Source: Pseudoxanthomonas sp. (GTDB lineage: Bacteria > Pseudomonadota > Gammaproteobacteria > Xanthomonadales > Xanthomonadaceae). Taken from it: a stretch of 64,000 bases of DNA. The translations under genes were made by a program, and so were the position numbers. Below, piece after piece: positions 7,097 through 15,771 of this stretch (positions are counted from its first letter, which is position 1; each line of letters begins with the position of its first letter). The notes beneath the pieces are model-generated. The model was not told the origin of the DNA. It saw nothing but the letters and a program-made list of their open reading frames with translations, and did not search any database. Location: contig NZ_DASYGY010000004.1 of NCBI RefSeq assembly GCF_035999195.1, positions 62,001 to 126,000 on the forward strand, in the 5' to 3' direction.

Positions 7097-10000
7097 TTAC
7101 AGCTTCTCGCCCCCCAGCTTCCAGGTGACCTGCAGGTAGTAGCTGCGGCCCATGGAGTCGAACCAGGACGTGTCGTAGTACGGATAGTTGGACCACGTCG
7201 CGTCGCGCGGCGGCATCTTGTCCAGCAGATTGTTGACGGTCAGCGACAGTCGCAGGTGGTCGGTGACGTCGTAACGCGCGCCGGCATTGAAGCGCCAGGT
7301 GGCACCGGTCCATGCGTCGTTGGCGTAGTTGGCGACCTTGCCCAGGTAATTGCCGAACAGGCTGGCGCCCCAGGCATCGCGGTCCCAGCTCATGCCCAGG
7401 TTGCCCTTGTGCCGCGGCAGCGTGGTGGCGCTGAAGCTGACGTCCAGCATGTCCTCTTCCGGGTCGCCGGGATACTGCTGCCGCGTGTGCTCGTCGGCCC
7501 ACGTGTAGCTGCCGGTGAAGCGGAAGTCGCCGGCACGCTCGGTCTGCAGCCGGTAATTGGCGGTCAGGTCGATGCCCGAGGTTTCCTCGTTGGCGATGTT
7601 GATCGGGCTGAAGCGCACGCTGGTGATGAAGCCGTCGGCGTCGCGCACCACGCGCGCCAGCGCGTCCACGCAGGTCGGCGAGCCGATGTCGACGCTGGCG
7701 CCGCTGTCGGTGACGCCGAGGCGGCAGTCGGCTTCGGCGATGCGCAGCAGTTCGCGGTCCTGGGTCTGGACCTGGTTCATCACCCGGATCCGGTAGTAGT
7801 CCACGGCCAGGTCGAGGTGGGGGCTGGGCGACCACACGAAGCCCACGGAGGCCGACCGGCTGGTCTCCACGTCCAGGTCCATGTTGCCGTTGTAGACGTC
7901 GAACGTCGCACCGTCCCAGCTGCCGTCGTCGTAGCATTCGTCGTTGCTGAAACCGGGCTCTTCGGTACGGCACTGGTAGTAGTCGGTCGCGAAGCGCGTG
8001 CGGTAGTAGTCGTCGCCGGCGAACAGGTAGTGCATGTCCGGGGCGCGGAAGCCGGTGCCGTACGAGCCGCGCACCAGCAGCGTATCGACCGGACGCCATT
8101 CCAGGCCCGCGCTGTAGGTGAACTTGCCGGGGTTCTTGTCGCCGTAGCGGTAGCGGTCGTAGCGGCCGGCCAGGCTGGCTTCGAGCGTGGAGGCTACCGG
8201 CAGGCGCAGCTCGGCGGCAGCGCCCCAGCGGTTGCGGTCGCCGCTGCCGTTGCCGTAGCGCGGGCCGTAGTACGCGTCCTCGGTCAGCGCCAGCGGATCG
8301 GGATTGATGCGGTAGGACTGGCGGCCGTATTCGATCGCGGCGGCGAATCCCGCATCGCCGGCCGGCAGCGAGAACAGGCTGGCGTTGTCCAGGGTGACGC
8401 TGACGTTGTCGTTCTTCGCCTCGGGGTGCCAGGTGGACATCGCGCCGATCGAAGCGAACTCGGCGGTCGTCAGTGGACGGAACAGGCGCGCCGGGTCGGC
8501 GTCGTAGATGGCGTAGCCGTCGTCGTCGTAGCCGAGCAGCGGGCCGAGGAAAAGTTCGTTGGCCGCTGCCGCACGGATACGGGGCATCTCCACGTCGGCC
8601 TTGTACTGGGAATGGTTGTAGGCCGCTTCCCAGTTCCAGCCATCGCCGAAGCCGCCGGTGAAGCCGGTGGTCACCGCCAGCGTCTTCTGGGTGGTGGTGT
8701 TCATGCGGTTGCGCAGGCCGCCGGTCTCCTCCGGCGTGAACTGGCGCGACCAGATTTCGTAGCGCTCGGTGGCGGCGTTGTAGAAGACCTTGTTGCGGTA
8801 GTTGTTGGTCGACGCCGGGTCGTGGAACTCCCAGCCCATGTGGTCGCTGGCGGCGAGATTGCCGTTGGTGCCGGTGAGCAGCTTGACGGTCTGGTGGCCC
8901 GCCTGCACGTCGGCGAACCACGACAGTGTGTCGTTGATGCGGAACTCGAAGGCGCCATACGCCGTGATGCCGCGTCGTTCGTTCTGGATGGTGCGGTAGG
9001 CGATGGCGCGATCGCTGCCGCAATAGGTGCCGTAATCGGGGTCCTCCGCCAGCACGGTGGTGCCCTCGTTCAGGCCGGCCATGCCGACGCAGTCGTCGGT
9101 CGGCGCGACGTTGAGGTCGTTGTCCCAGTCGTAGAGCTGGGCGGTCATGCGCGGCAGGCGGCGTTCGTCGGTGGGCGCGTCGAACGTGGAGTCCTGGTTG
9201 CGGCGCTCGAACCCCCACAGCGGGCGCTTGTCCAGCAGCTCCACGCCGACGATGCCGCTGAAGTCGCCGCGCTCGAAGCCGGTGGTCAGGGTCAGCTTGT
9301 GCGATTCGCCGCCGCCGCGCTCGGTGTCGCCGTAGCGGTAGTCGAGGATCGTGCCGTCGGTGGACTTCTTCAGGATGAAGTTGATCACGCCCGCCATCGC
9401 GTCCGATCCGTAGACCGCCGAGGCGCTGCCGGTCAGCACTTCGATGCGGTCGATCATGCCGAGCGGAATGTTGCCGATGTCGGTGAAGTTGCTGCGGCCG
9501 TTGAGCGGCAGCGGGAAGTCGGCGATGCGGCGGCCGTTGATCAGCACCAGCGTGTGGTTCGGTCCCAGCCCGCGCAGGTCCACCGCCTGCGCACCCGGCG
9601 TGGACTGGGCGTTGGTGGTGTTCTGCTGGCCGTAGACGCTGCCGCTGTTCTGGCTCAGCGAGCGCAGCACGTCGGGAACCGAGGTCAGGCCGGCGGCCTG
9701 GATCTGCTCCGCCGTCACCACGGTGATCGGTGCCGGGCCCTCGATCTCCGCGCGCTTGATGCGTGAACCGGTGACCTGCAGCGTCTCCATCTGCGTCACG
9801 GGCTCTTCGGCCTGCGCGGCACCGCCGCCGGGAGGCGCCTCCTGGGGCGCGGGACGCGGCGCCGGTGCGCGACGGGGAGCGGCGTCGGCCTGCACGATCA
9901 GTACGGCGCCGGACGCATCGCGCCGGGCCTGGAAGCCGCTGCCCTGCAGCAGGCGGTCCAGTGCCTGGTCGGTGGACGTTGCGCCCTGCACGCCGCTGGT

Positions 10001-10186
10001 GCGGCGGCCCTTCAACTGGTCGGCGCGGTAGACCAGCTGCGTGCCGGACTGCTTGGCCAGCGTGTTGAGCGCCGTGGTCAGTTCGCCCGCAGGCAGGTCG
10101 ATGCGGCCCGGGGCCGCCTGGGCCTGCGCGGCCAGCGCCGCACTACAGGCCATGCTCAACAGCAGGACGCGCACTGGATACCGCAT
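7097..10186 (-). CDS. TonB-dependent receptor with N-terminal STN signalling domain
   Basis: Outer-membrane transporter of 1029 residues. It has a signal peptide (to about residue 24, AQA), then a secretin/TonB N-terminal domain (about residues 28-78, LTTALNTLAKQSGTQLVYR) that contacts an anti-sigma factor, a Pro/Ala-rich linker, a TonB box-like ETLQVTGSRI, a plug domain (about 140-260) and a beta-barrel ending in an aromatic-rich C-terminus. The STN domain and the upstream FecR and sigma genes mark it as a trans-envelope signalling receptor. The substrate is not evident; the divergent cyanophycinase fusion hints at peptides rather than iron. Confidence 0.92.
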   Translation of the reverse strand: MRYPVRVLLLSMACSAALAAQAQAAPGRIDLPAGELTTALNTLAKQSGTQLVYRADQLKGRRTSGVQGATSTDQALDRLLQGSGFQARRDASGAVLIVQADAAPRRAPAPRPAPQEAPPGGGAAQAEEPVTQMETLQVTGSRIKRAEIEGPAPITVVTAEQIQAAGLTSVPDVLRSLSQNSGSVYGQQNTTNAQSTPGAQAVDLRGLGPNHTLVLINGRRIADFPLPLNGRSNFTDIGNIPLGMIDRIEVLTGSASAVYGSDAMAGVINFILKKSTDGTILDYRYGDTERGGGESHKLTLTTGFERGDFSGIVGVELLDKRPLWGFERRNQDSTFDAPTDERRLPRMTAQLYDWDNDLNVAPTDDCVGMAGLNEGTTVLAEDPDYGTYCGSDRAIAYRTIQNERRGITAYGAFEFRINDTLSWFADVQAGHQTVKLLTGTNGNLAASDHMGWEFHDPASTNNYRNKVFYNAATERYEIWSRQFTPEETGGLRNRMNTTTQKTLAVTTGFTGGFGDGWNWEAAYNHSQYKADVEMPRIRAAAANELFLGPLLGYDDDGYAIYDADPARLFRPLTTAEFASIGAMSTWHPEAKNDNVSVTLDNASLFSLPAGDAGFAAAIEYGRQSYRINPDPLALTEDAYYGPRYGNGSGDRNRWGAAAELRLPVASTLEASLAGRYDRYRYGDKNPGKFTYSAGLEWRPVDTLLVRGSYGTGFRAPDMHYLFAGDDYYRTRFATDYYQCRTEEPGFSNDECYDDGSWDGATFDVYNGNMDLDVETSRSASVGFVWSPSPHLDLAVDYYRIRVMNQVQTQDRELLRIAEADCRLGVTDSGASVDIGSPTCVDALARVVRDADGFITSVRFSPINIANEETSGIDLTANYRLQTERAGDFRFTGSYTWADEHTRQQYPGDPEEDMLDVSFSATTLPRHKGNLGMSWDRDAWGASLFGNYLGKVANYANDAWTGATWRFNAGARYDVTDHLRLSLTVNNLLDKMPPRDATWSNYPYYDTSWFDSMGRSYYLQVTWKLGGEKL

Positions 10187-10284
10187 CGACTTCTCCCCGG
10201 GGGCGCTCGGAATGGCGCCTGTCGGCTATCAGGACGAACGAACCGCACAAATCCCCCCATGACCTTCGTCGTGGCGTGCGCGGC

Positions 10285-11343
10285 CTAGCGTGTATGCAGG
10301 ACGATGCGGTCCGCGTGCCGCTCGGCGCGCACCGGGAATCCCTGTTCCAGCAGGTGGGCGAAGCCCTCGGCGTTGGACCAGCGGAAGTTGCCGCCTACCC
10401 GCAGGTCGGCGACGGCGTCGTCGCCCAGCTCCAGCTTGCGGGTGTTGAAGCGGTTGAACTCGGCGGCAGCCGCGGCCAGCGAGGTATCGTCGAAGGTGAG
10501 GAAGCCGTCGCGCCATTCCAGGTACCGTTCCGCTTCCGCCACCGGCAGCGAACGCACCAGCACGCCGTTGCGGCCGGCCGTCGCCACGCTGCCGGCGGGC
10601 AGCAGCGACACCGGCTGTGCGCGACCATCGGTAGCCGTGCGGCTCTCCAGCCGCACCTTGCCCTCGGTGACCACCACGCGGATCGCGTCCGGATCGCGGC
10701 GCACGGAGAAGCGCGTGCCGACCGCCTGCACGCGACGGCCTTCGGTTTCCACCACGAACGGGCGACGCGGGTCGTGGGCGACATCGAAGAAGGCTTCGCC
10801 CCGCGTCAGCGCCACATGCCGCTCGCCACGACTGATGCGCACCTCCAGATGGCTGTCGCTGCTCAACGTGGCCGTGGAGCCGTCGGGCAGGGTCACCGTC
10901 TGGATCTGGCCGACCGTGCTGGCATACACCGCCTGCTCGCGGCCGGTCAGTTGCCAGCCGCCCCATGCCAGCGAGCCGAGCGCCAGCAGCGCGAGCGTCG
11001 CCGCCAGGCCCTGCGGCCAGCGACGGCGGCGGTGGCTGCCGCGCTCGCGCGGCGCGAAGGTGATGCCGCGAAGGTCCGGTCGTACGTCGGCAGGCAGGTC
11101 CTCTGTCCCGGCCATCGGCATGCGGCGCGCCGGCAGCGCGCCGGTCGGCACGCCCGCGCCGAGCGCCTGCAACCGGCCGGCTTCCGCCCACGCGGACTGC
11201 AGGCGCAGGAAGGCGACCTTGTGCCGCGCGGATTCGGCCAGCCAGGCATCGAGTGCCTGCTGCTCCTGCGCGGTCCAGTCGTCCGCATCGCGGCGGGCCA
11301 GCCAGTCGGCGGCCCGTGCTTCAATCTGTCTGCTGTCGGCCAT
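10285..11343 (-). CDS. FecR-family anti-sigma factor
   Basis: Membrane anti-sigma regulator of 352 residues. The N-terminal DUF4880-type cytoplasmic domain (DWLARRDADDWTAQEQQALDAWL), a transmembrane helix near residues 105-125, a periplasmic FecR domain (VGQIQTVTLPDGSTATLSSDSHLEV) and a C-terminal DUF4974-like domain (RKLELGDDAVADLRVGGNF) are in the usual order. I chose the ATG at 11343 (MADSRQIE) rather than an upstream one, because it gives a normal N-terminus and a 23-base overlap with the sigma gene. It probably receives a signal from the receptor encoded downstream. Confidence 0.92.
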   Translation of the reverse strand: MADSRQIEARAADWLARRDADDWTAQEQQALDAWLAESARHKVAFLRLQSAWAEAGRLQALGAGVPTGALPARRMPMAGTEDLPADVRPDLRGITFAPRERGSHRRRRWPQGLAATLALLALGSLAWGGWQLTGREQAVYASTVGQIQTVTLPDGSTATLSSDSHLEVRISRGERHVALTRGEAFFDVAHDPRRPFVVETEGRRVQAVGTRFSVRRDPDAIRVVVTEGKVRLESRTATDGRAQPVSLLPAGSVATAGRNGVLVRSLPVAEAERYLEWRDGFLTFDDTSLAAAAAEFNRFNTRKLELGDDAVADLRVGGNFRWSNAEGFAHLLEQGFPVRAERHADRIVLHTR

Positions 11344-11914
11344 GCGCCTCGTCCTCGTCCATGACGGGCCGGGCACCTCGCCCGTCCAGCGCAGGCACGG
11401 CGTCGCCGCCGTACAGGTGGTCGGCGATCAGGCGCATCCCTTTGGCCAAATGCTTTTCCACGGTCTTCTCGCTGATGCCCAGTCGGCAGGCGACGTCCTT
11501 CTGCGGCAGTTCCTCCACGCGCCGCAGCCACACCACCTCGCGGCAACGGTCGGGGAGCCGGTCCAGGGCCTCGACCACGCGCTTGAGCGCCTGGCGGGTC
11601 CCGGTCCACCGCTCGGGCGACACCTCGTCGATCAGGTAGACGTTCGAGGACTCGAAATCACCCACTGGTTCGATCGACACCACCCGGCTGCGGCGCAGGC
11701 GGTCGGTCATCAGGTGGCGCGCGGTGGCGAACAGGAACGCCTTGGGCGTGTCCGGGCGCGTGCGCGACGCCGCTTCGTATACGCGTGCGTAGACCTCCTG
11801 GCGCAGGTCGTGCCACTCGTCCCGGTGCGGCCACGCGCGCTGCAGGAACAGCGCCAGCGCGCGTTCGTGGACGAGGACTTCGCGGACGAACCAGTCGTCG
11901 AGTTCGGTGGGCAT
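11321..11914 (-). CDS. ECF sigma factor, FecI type
   Basis: RNA polymerase sigma-70 family member of 197 residues. Region 2 (DLRQEVYARVYEAA...PKAFLFATARHLMTDRLRR) and region 4 (LPDRCREVVWLRRVEELPQKDVACRLGISEKTVEKHLAKG) are well conserved. It overlaps the FecR gene by 23 bases and heads the sigma/anti-sigma/TonB-receptor operon. It is divergent from the cyanophycinase/isoaspartyl peptidase fusion, with about 120 bp between the two starts available for shared control. Confidence 0.94.
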   Translation of the reverse strand: MPTELDDWFVREVLVHERALALFLQRAWPHRDEWHDLRQEVYARVYEAASRTRPDTPKAFLFATARHLMTDRLRRSRVVSIEPVGDFESSNVYLIDEVSPERWTGTRQALKRVVEALDRLPDRCREVVWLRRVEELPQKDVACRLGISEKTVEKHLAKGMRLIADHLYGGDAVPALDGRGARPVMDEDEAHGRQQTD

Positions 11915-12033
11915 GGCCGCACTCTATCCCAAGCGACGCGCCGATCCGCATGGGGGAAGCGGGCCGCCCCTTCGTCTCCACCATGCATCGGTGCGTGGCA
12001 TCCTGCCGCGACCCTCGACCCTGGGAGTACGGC

Positions 12034-13974
12034 ATGGTGTCTGTCTTCGGCCTGTTGCGGCGCGGCGCGGTCTGCGTGGTGGCGCTCGCGTTGTCATTGC
12101 CGGCGTTCGCCGCCAGACCCGCGCACTACGTACTCGGCGACACGGCGGCGAAGACGCCCGGACCGGTGCAGCCCGGCCTGCTGCTGATGGGCGGGGGCGA
12201 CCGCAACTTCGACGCGTTGCGCTGGTTCATGAAGAAGGCGGGCAACGGCCACATCGTGGTGCTGCGCGCGTCGCAGGCCGGCGAGATCGGCGAGGAATTC
12301 TTCAACGAGGTCGGCGGCATCGTGTCGGTCGAGACCTGGGTGTTCAGCGACCGCGAAAGTGCAAGCGATCCTGCGGTGCTGCGCAGCCTGAAGCGCGCCG
12401 ACGGCATCTTCCTGGCCGGCGGCGACCAGTCGCGCTACGTGCGCTACTGGCGCGGCACGCCGGTCGGCGCGGCGCTCGATGCGCATGTCGCGGCGGGCAA
12501 GCCGCTCGGCGGCACCAGCGCCGGCCTGGCGATGCAGGGCGAATACCTGTACGGCGCGATGGACGGCGGCAGCCAGATCAGCCCGCGCGCGCTGGCCGAC
12601 CCGCTCGGTCCGGACAACACCATCGAAACGGATTTCCTCAGGCTGCCGCTGCTCAAGGGCGTGATCACCGATACGCACTTCAGCGAACGCAACCGGCTGG
12701 GTCGCCTGATCGCCTTCGTCGCCAAGGCGGAGTCGATGGCACGTCGTCCGCTGATCGGCCTGGGGGTGGATGAAGACGCCGCCGTCGCCGTGGAAGCCGA
12801 TGGCCGCGCGCGTGTCTACGCGACCGCGCCTGGCGCCGGTGCGACGGTGGTGAAGGGCGGCTTCGTGCAGGCGCAGGTGGAAGACGAGCCGATGCACCTC
12901 GAGCGCGTGGATACCGTGATCGCCGGCGCCGAATCAGTGCTGCACCTGCCCAGCGGCCGGGTCGAGAAGCCCGCGGCCGAGCGCCGTTATGCGGTGCGAG
13001 ACGGGGTGCTGGTGGCGCTGGATTCGCCGCTGCTGGTGATCCATGGCGGTGCGGGCGTCGAACGCGCCGACATGACGCCGGCCGAAGAAGACGCGGCGCG
13101 CAAGGCGCTGGAAGCCGCGCTGCGTGCCGGCCATGCGCAGCTCGCCGCCGGCAAGCCGGCGCTGGATGCCGTGACCGCCGCGATCACCGTGCTGGAAGAC
13201 GCGCCGTCGTTCAACGCCGGTCGCGGTGCGGTATTCACCCACGACGGCAGGAACGAACTCGACGCTTCGATCATGGACGGCACGACCGGCAAGGCCGGCG
13301 CCGTGGCCGGCGTGCACCGGGTCAGGAACCCGATCACGCTGGCGCGCGCAGTGATGGAGAAGTCGCGCCACGTGATGATGGTCGGCGGCGGCGCGGAGGC
13401 GTTCGCGAAGGAACAGGGCGTTGCGCTCGTGGACCCGTCGTACTTCCGCACCGAGAAGCGCTGGCAGCAGCTGCAGAAGGCGCTGCAGGAAGAGAAGCGG
13501 GCGCAGGCGAACAACACGCCGCTGGACCTGCCGGGCAAGGCGTACTTCGGCACGGTCGGCGCGCTGGCGCTCGATACGAAGGGGGCGCTGGCCGCGGGCA
13601 CCTCGACCGGAGGCATGACCAACAAGCGCTACGGCCGCGTCGGCGACGCACCCATCATCGGCGCGGGCACCTGGGCCGACGACCGCTGCGCGGTGTCCGG
13701 CACCGGCTGGGGCGAGTACTACATCCGCGCCGCCGCCGCGCACGAGATCTGCGCGCGCGTGCGCCTGTCGGGGCAGGGCATCGCGCGCGCCGCCGACAGC
13801 GTGATCAACCGCGACATCCCCAGGGTCGGCGGCGACGGCGGTGCCATCGCCCTCGGCGCCGACGGCAGCATGGCGTTCCCGTTCAATACCGAAGGCATGT
13901 ACCGCGGCTGGATCGGCGCCGACGGCGTGCCGCACGTGGCGATCTACAAGGACGATCCGCTGCCTGTGAGGTGA
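12034..13974 (+). CDS. Exported cyanophycinase / isoaspartyl peptidase fusion
   Basis: A 646-residue protein made of two enzymes. A signal peptide (to about residue 27, AFA) precedes a peptidase S51 cyanophycinase-like domain (about 40-320) with the GGTSAG nucleophile (Ser162), HFSERNRLGRL and the GVDEDAAVAVE segment. A second domain (about 335-640) is an Ntn-hydrolase isoaspartyl peptidase/L-asparaginase with IHGGAG, NAGRGAVF and GTVGALALD, in which Thr507 would become the new N-terminus on self-cleavage. Family knowledge: cyanophycinase releases beta-Asp-Arg dipeptides and isoaspartyl peptidase splits them. Inference: one exported protein does both steps. The start at 12034 has GGGAG upstream. 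Confidence 0.88.
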   Translation: MVSVFGLLRRGAVCVVALALSLPAFAARPAHYVLGDTAAKTPGPVQPGLLLMGGGDRNFDALRWFMKKAGNGHIVVLRASQAGEIGEEFFNEVGGIVSVETWVFSDRESASDPAVLRSLKRADGIFLAGGDQSRYVRYWRGTPVGAALDAHVAAGKPLGGTSAGLAMQGEYLYGAMDGGSQISPRALADPLGPDNTIETDFLRLPLLKGVITDTHFSERNRLGRLIAFVAKAESMARRPLIGLGVDEDAAVAVEADGRARVYATAPGAGATVVKGGFVQAQVEDEPMHLERVDTVIAGAESVLHLPSGRVEKPAAERRYAVRDGVLVALDSPLLVIHGGAGVERADMTPAEEDAARKALEAALRAGHAQLAAGKPALDAVTAAITVLEDAPSFNAGRGAVFTHDGRNELDASIMDGTTGKAGAVAGVHRVRNPITLARAVMEKSRHVMMVGGGAEAFAKEQGVALVDPSYFRTEKRWQQLQKALQEEKRAQANNTPLDLPGKAYFGTVGALALDTKGALAAGTSTGGMTNKRYGRVGDAPIIGAGTWADDRCAVSGTGWGEYYIRAAAAHEICARVRLSGQGIARAADSVINRDIPRVGGDGGAIALGADGSMAFPFNTEGMYRGWIGADGVPHVAIYKDDPLPVR

Positions 13975-14022
13975 GGAAGGATGGCGGTATGCTCCCCCGG
14001 TCGACAACGGGGAGCAGGCGGC

Positions 14023-14763
14023 ATGAAGCGACTTGTGGGGATGGGGTTGTTGTCCGTGGCGTTCGGCGCCGTGGCGGGGGACAAGGCGGACGAGCCGATC
14101 AGGTTTTACGCCAGTGCGCGGGTGGTGCTGGATGCGCAAGGCGTGCCGCAGCAGGTGCAGGCGAACGAGAGGCTCTCGCCTGCCGTGCGCGCGGCGGTCG
14201 AGCAGCGCGTGATGCAGTGGCGCTTCGAGCCGGCGACCGTCGGGGGTGTCGCCAAGCCGGGTGTGACGCACGTGTTCCTGGACGCCTGTGCCATGCCCGC
14301 ACCCGACGGCGGCATGACGCTGGCGATGGACTATCGCTCCAACGGGCCGGGCCTTGCCGGCGGCGCGACCCTGGTGGCGCCACCGCTATATCCCGTGGGT
14401 GCGGCGCGCAACGGACAGGAAGGCAGCTTCAATGTGTTCATGCGCATCGGTCCGGATGGTCGCGCCTCGATCGAGCGCATCGAGCCGACGTCCGGCAAGG
14501 TGAAGCCGTTTGAGAAGACGCTGCGCGAGTGGGTAGGCGCGATGCGTTATGTGCCCGAGGTGGTGGATGCCACGCCCATCGCGACGCAGATGTCGATGCT
14601 GGTGGACTTCGAGCTGGGTGGCGGCAACCTGCGGCAGGCGGCAAAGGAGCGACTTGAAAAAGACCGGCAGTCGGCGCAGTGCCAGGCGGCGGCCGGCGAG
14701 GGTGCCGATCCGAACCGCCCCGTCGTACTCGACTCCCCCTTCAAGCCGATCACGACCGGCTGA
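14023..14763 (+). CDS. Periplasmic TonB-C-like protein (first of a tandem pair)
   Basis: A 246-residue protein with a signal peptide (to about residue 18) and two copies of a TonB C-terminal-like fold: about residues 25-90 (VVLDAQGVPQQVQ...VMQWRFEPATVGGVAKPG) and 125-205 (IGPDGRASIERIEPTSG...WVGAMRYVPEVVDATPIATQ). There is no Pro-rich spacer, so it is not a classical TonB. The ATG at 14023 follows a GGAG site; an upstream in-frame ATG at 13981 lacks a leader. It is a clear paralogue of the next gene, down to the shared C-terminal VLDSPFKP. Function unknown. Confidence 0.75.
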   Translation: MKRLVGMGLLSVAFGAVAGDKADEPIRFYASARVVLDAQGVPQQVQANERLSPAVRAAVEQRVMQWRFEPATVGGVAKPGVTHVFLDACAMPAPDGGMTLAMDYRSNGPGLAGGATLVAPPLYPVGAARNGQEGSFNVFMRIGPDGRASIERIEPTSGKVKPFEKTLREWVGAMRYVPEVVDATPIATQMSMLVDFELGGGNLRQAAKERLEKDRQSAQCQAAAGEGADPNRPVVLDSPFKPITTG

Positions 14764-14794
14764 GGACGTGCGCCGTGATGCCTGGAGATGCTCG

Positions 14795-15523
14795 ATGAAA
14801 GCTTGGACGCTGTGGATTCTGCTGCTGTGCACCGGACCGGTCTGTGCGGCAGACAAGAACGATCCCGTCCTGTTTCCCGCGACCGCGCGGGTCGAACTGG
14901 ATGCCGAAGGGGTTCCGCGCGGCGTGCAGGCCAGCAGCCGGCTGCCCGTGCCGGTCCGCGAGGCGATCGAGCGGCGCGTGGCGCAATGGCGCTTCGAACC
15001 GGCGCGCGTCGACGGGGTGGCCAAGCCCGGCATCACCCACGTCCGGCTGCAGGCCTGCGCGATTCCCAGGCCCGATGGCAGCCTGCACATCGGTATGGAC
15101 TACCAGGGCAACGGACCGGGCTATGCGAACGATGCCCTGCGATTGCCGCGGCTGCCTTACCCGCCGGCAGCGGCCCGCGCCGGATCGCAGGCCGATATCG
15201 ACCTCCACCTGCTCATCGGGGAGGATGGTCTGGTCACCCTGCAGTCGATGAAGGCCACGCGCGGCTCCGTGAAGGAGTTCAAGGCCATGCTGGAAGCGTG
15301 GGTGGCGGCGATGCGGTATGTGCCGGAAGAGGTCGATGGTCGCCCCATCGCCACCCAGCTGCGCATTCCGGTCGAGTTCTTCATGTCGGAGCGCTCCCGC
15401 CGGCGCGAGCACCAGGTTGCTGCGGCCAAGACCCCCGAATGCATCGCGGCCGCCGGTCAGTCGGATGCGCCGGTGGACCCGGTGGTGCTGGATTCCCCCT
15501 TCAAACCCCTCCAGACCGGCTGA
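14795..15523 (+). CDS. Periplasmic TonB-C-like protein (second of a tandem pair)
   Basis: A 242-residue paralogue of the preceding gene with the same plan: signal peptide (to about residue 18), a first WRFEPA-containing repeat and a second repeat (IGEDGLVTLQSMKATRG...WVAAMRYVPEEVDGRPIATQ), ending in VVLDSPFKPLQTG. It begins 31 bases after its neighbour behind a GGAG site. Such pairs may scaffold periplasmic peptides or envelope proteins; this is a guess. Confidence 0.75.
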   Translation: MKAWTLWILLLCTGPVCAADKNDPVLFPATARVELDAEGVPRGVQASSRLPVPVREAIERRVAQWRFEPARVDGVAKPGITHVRLQACAIPRPDGSLHIGMDYQGNGPGYANDALRLPRLPYPPAAARAGSQADIDLHLLIGEDGLVTLQSMKATRGSVKEFKAMLEAWVAAMRYVPEEVDGRPIATQLRIPVEFFMSERSRRREHQVAAAKTPECIAAAGQSDAPVDPVVLDSPFKPLQTG

Positions 15524-15598
15524 TCGCCGGGGCGCGGCGGGCTGCCGCTGCGGTGATGCGGCCCGCCCCGTTGGGTCGGTCGGCAGTGTGACCCCTGG

Positions 15599-15642
15599 CG
15601 CAAATGTGACTTCTGTAAGTTAAGATACGGCTCACATTTGCG
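15599..15642. promoter_or_regulatory. 11-bp inverted repeat upstream of the surface-protein gene
   Basis: CGCAAATGTGA and its exact reverse complement TCACATTTGCG are separated by 22 bases. They sit 130 bases before the DUF11 gene start in an otherwise empty 250-bp leader. The spacer is AT-rich (TAAGTTAAGATA) and could hold a promoter -10. The TGTGA/TCACA ends resemble CRP/Clp half-sites but the spacing is too wide for one dimer, so this may be a looped or two-dimer operator or an RNA stem. Confidence 0.5.
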
Positions 15643-15771
15643 GTCGGCCCCTCCTTGCCTGGAAGGCGTCCTGGGTCGGCTTGCCAACAGGGGGCAAGCG
15701 GTATTGGTCCGTTGTCGGGATGGACCTGGGGAGCGCCTCTTCCACAGAAGCGTCAGGGGATCCGTTCGTCG

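Noticed and set aside
6108..9218. Very long open frames on the other strand from the TonB receptor (about 1000 and 900 residues, also 17076-20156)
   Set aside because: They are antisense or frame-shifted shadows caused by high GC content: Arg/Ala/His-rich, no homology and no start context, opposite strongly conserved genes.
15643..15771. Possible cyclic di-GMP riboswitch upstream of the DUF11 gene
   Set aside because: I looked for the GEMM core and its tetraloop receptor but found no match to the expected order. Only loose G-rich runs are present.
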